Assembly (NCBI RefSeq): GCF_018691265.1
Contig: NW_024881313.1
Coordinates: 6,725,501-6,789,500, forward strand
Reading direction: 5' to 3'
Length of the DNA: 64,000 bases
Source of the DNA: Tyto alba
Taxonomy: Eukaryota > Chordata > Aves > Strigiformes > Tytonidae
The translations under genes and the position numbers were made by a program. The notes below the pieces were generated by a model that was not told the DNA's origin, did no database searches, and saw only the letters and a program-made list of their open reading frames with translations. Each line of letters begins with the position of its first letter. Positions within the stretch are counted from its first letter, which is position 1. This document shows, in pieces, positions 61,693 to 64,000 of the stretch.

Positions 61693-64000
61693 ATCTTTCT
61701 TCCATTTTTGCTGTCATTTCAAGCAAGTTTACCAGAACTATTTCCTGGACTTTGTTAGAGTTGCTAAAACATGTCCCTTTGCCCCTCACTCCTCAAAAAA
61801 GACCCTCTTCACGCCCTGCATTGAATGGATCTTACCTTGACAAACATTTTCATTGCCTTCTCCTTTGGACTTGAAGATGCAAATAGCATACAGGAGCCAT
61901 GATGCAAGTTAGCTAAGGAAATGTTCTTTTTACTACTGCTCCAAAATGGGAAGAAAAATACCCTCCCCACCCCTTAGGACAAAATGGCAGTGAGAGCACA
62001 GGCTGCTGCGCCTGCCGGGGTGCGTGGTCAGGAGGGGATTCTGCCTACAGGTGGGAAAAGCAAGAGGACCCTCACCTCTTTTCTTCCCCCTCCACTGAAG
62101 CCTCCCCACACAAACTTGCCACCCTTCTACTCTATTTCCTAGTCTCCTAAAGAAGGGAACTGACTTAGCTGATCCCGTTTGTCCACTTCTGTTCTGTACT
62201 GCAGGTGGTTTCACAGCATGAATCCTACCAGGAGGATACAATAGCAGCTTTACCACCCTCACACCATGCATTAAACAAGTATTCCAGAGAGCAAGGTGCT
62301 AAATATATAATAAATATTTGTTTCTGCCTAAATTTGCTTTACTGCATTTGAGCCTCTGGGGCATATTTAGCTATTTTTCAAACTCCTATCTATCAACACA
62401 GAGCCTGACAATTGCTTTATTGTTTTATATGTGAAAGTCCAGTCCACTTTAAGGACTCTGAGGATATTACAGGTCTAATAATAGTACCACCCATACTGGA
62501 ACTCTTAATAGAATACTGGGAGCTCATGAGGCTCTAAAGTGAATGAGACTGTAAAGAAATGCTTGCCCTCAGCGTGATTGTAGTCATTCTGCCTGAAGAT
62601 AAATTGCCTAAGGAGAAAAATACAAGGCAGCTAGATTTGCTATTTTATTTCAATATAAAATATGCACAGAACGTTACTGGCACAGCAAAGTTAAACACCC
62701 TGTCAAGCAAGCATATGGACCTCAGGTCACCCTTCAACTGAGAAACCATCTTTGCTGGCATCAGTCTAGTATAGCTGGGGTTTGCTCCATAAAATCTCAA
62801 ATGTTTCTTTTTTCTTTCTGCCTTTTACAGTACTAATGCATGGTAAGAATTAATGAAAGCCATATAACTTTCAAGAATTGAAAATTCCTCAAGAAAAGTA
62901 TAATTCTGCTTCTCAGCTGCATTCAGAGTCTTCTGTGGTGTGAGGGAGTCTGGGATTCTCCATTCAGTAATGTTCCTAGTGTGTTGTGTTTGGGAATTAG
63001 TAAATGAGTAGGAAGAGGTTTTCAAAAGCAGAAATAACAGCGATGGGGCCATCTCCCATGGGTATTACAACTGCTCTTGATCAACTTTCTGAAGCCAGGG
63101 TGCTTCCTTTGCTCTTTTGTGGGCAGCTGCTGAGGCTGATGTGGCAGTCCTGGTGGTAAGAGCCCTGGTCTTCTTAGGGAAGTCTCCCTGGAACAACCTC
63201 ATAAACGTCACAGATGAGGAGGTGAGACACTTGCCCGAAAGTGTGGGTGATCTGCCCACAAGAGGAGACCAGGAGCTGTTGTCTTTGCTCTTGTGCCTTT
63301 CTGTCTGCGTCCTTCCCCCACTGGACCACAAACTCATTCCCCGGGCAATGCTACCATGCTTAGGAAAGACCTCAAAGGGTTGACCTTCACATAAAATTGT
63401 GAAGTAAAAGACTAGAGCTGTTTGGGACATCTGGTATAACCTCATCTCCTTGTCGCCCTGTTACAGCCCAGAAGCCTCTGAGATGGTCTGTCAGTCTTTT
63501 CTTCCAGCCTAGCATGTTTTTCAGTTTATGAATAGCCACTTGCATCAGTGAGCCTGTGATGATATTCTACATACACCAGCCTTGGGTGACAGAGAGGAAC
63601 TACACGGGGACATGAATTTCAAACTACCTATCAAACAAAAGTCTGTGTAGAGTTTTTCAAGGTTTTTTAATGTCTCCTTGGTATTTTCTTGCAGTTTGTT
63701 TTGAGGTTTTGAGAAGCAGTGTTGTACCTTTTGACAAAAGCAAGGGAATGGCAATGCAAGTGAGTCAGCAGACTGGTGAATAGTCTTGTAAGTTTTTTCT
63801 TAGACTGAATTTTGATGTGTATTCAACCTAATGTAGTCCCCAACAAACAGAAATGCATGGTGACGTATGGATTTCAGCTGAAACAGTTTCCAGATCTGGT
63901 TTATGCCTGTGCTGCTGATGGAGAGGGGGCAAAAGAGAGGGGGAAGAAGATAAACAGGGAGGAGAATAAGCAATGTGGGACTGAAGGAATTATTGCTATA
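61693..64000. other. Intergenic DNA, no gene seen
   Basis: AT-rich non-coding sequence to the end of the window. The 63.07-63.45 kb part reads open on both strands (126 and 88 codons) without recognisable domains. Confidence 0.5.

Overview
This window is vertebrate nuclear DNA, almost certainly from a bird. Evidence: long introns with GT-AG (and one GC-AG) boundaries, chicken-repeat-1 (CR1) LINE copies with the typical avian 3' end, an avian-type ERV solo LTR, two CpG islands, and two genes whose protein sequences are recognisable. Most of the 64 kb is AT-rich non-coding DNA. The many short open frames in it look like chance frames.

Two genes are supported. TOMM7 (plus strand, coding 23638-28194, three exons, 55 residues) encodes the small Tom7 subunit of the mitochondrial outer-membrane import complex. 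IL6 (minus strand, coding 38688-42099, four coding exons, 239 residues) encodes interleukin-6. They converge, with about 10 kb between their coding 3' ends, the same relative orientation as on human chromosome 7p15. Each starts in a CpG island. TOMM7 looks like a housekeeping gene (NRF-1-like and YY1-like motifs). IL6 has a compact inducible promoter (TATA-like, NF-kB, C/EBP and CRE-like sites in the order known from mammals) and an AU-rich 3' UTR.

Layout: 1-0.93 kb is AT-rich and could be the 3' UTR tail of an upstream gene (HYCC1/FAM126A would be expected from synteny, unproven). 1.38-1.83 kb is a reverse-oriented CR1 piece. 5.2-5.4 kb is a small CpG-dense patch of unknown nature. 16.07-16.25 kb is an ancient MIR SINE. 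21.39-21.99 kb is a solo LTR. 23.3-28.4 kb is TOMM7. 30.35-32.52 kb is a long, broken, 5'-truncated CR1 with reverse-transcriptase remains. 38.3-42.5 kb is IL6 with its promoter. 42.6-64 kb has no gene I can support. It contains a CR1 3' tail (55.9-56.2 kb), a long TATC microsatellite (58.65-58.83 kb) and small tandem duplications (60.66 and 61.6 kb).

I found no previously undescribed multi-gene system. The observations most worth checking are a GC-AG intron in IL6, a compound CGG/CAG trinucleotide repeat inside the IL6 signal-peptide codons, an in-frame upstream ATG that would extend TOMM7 by 33 residues, and two cysteines in IL6 additional to the four found in mammals.
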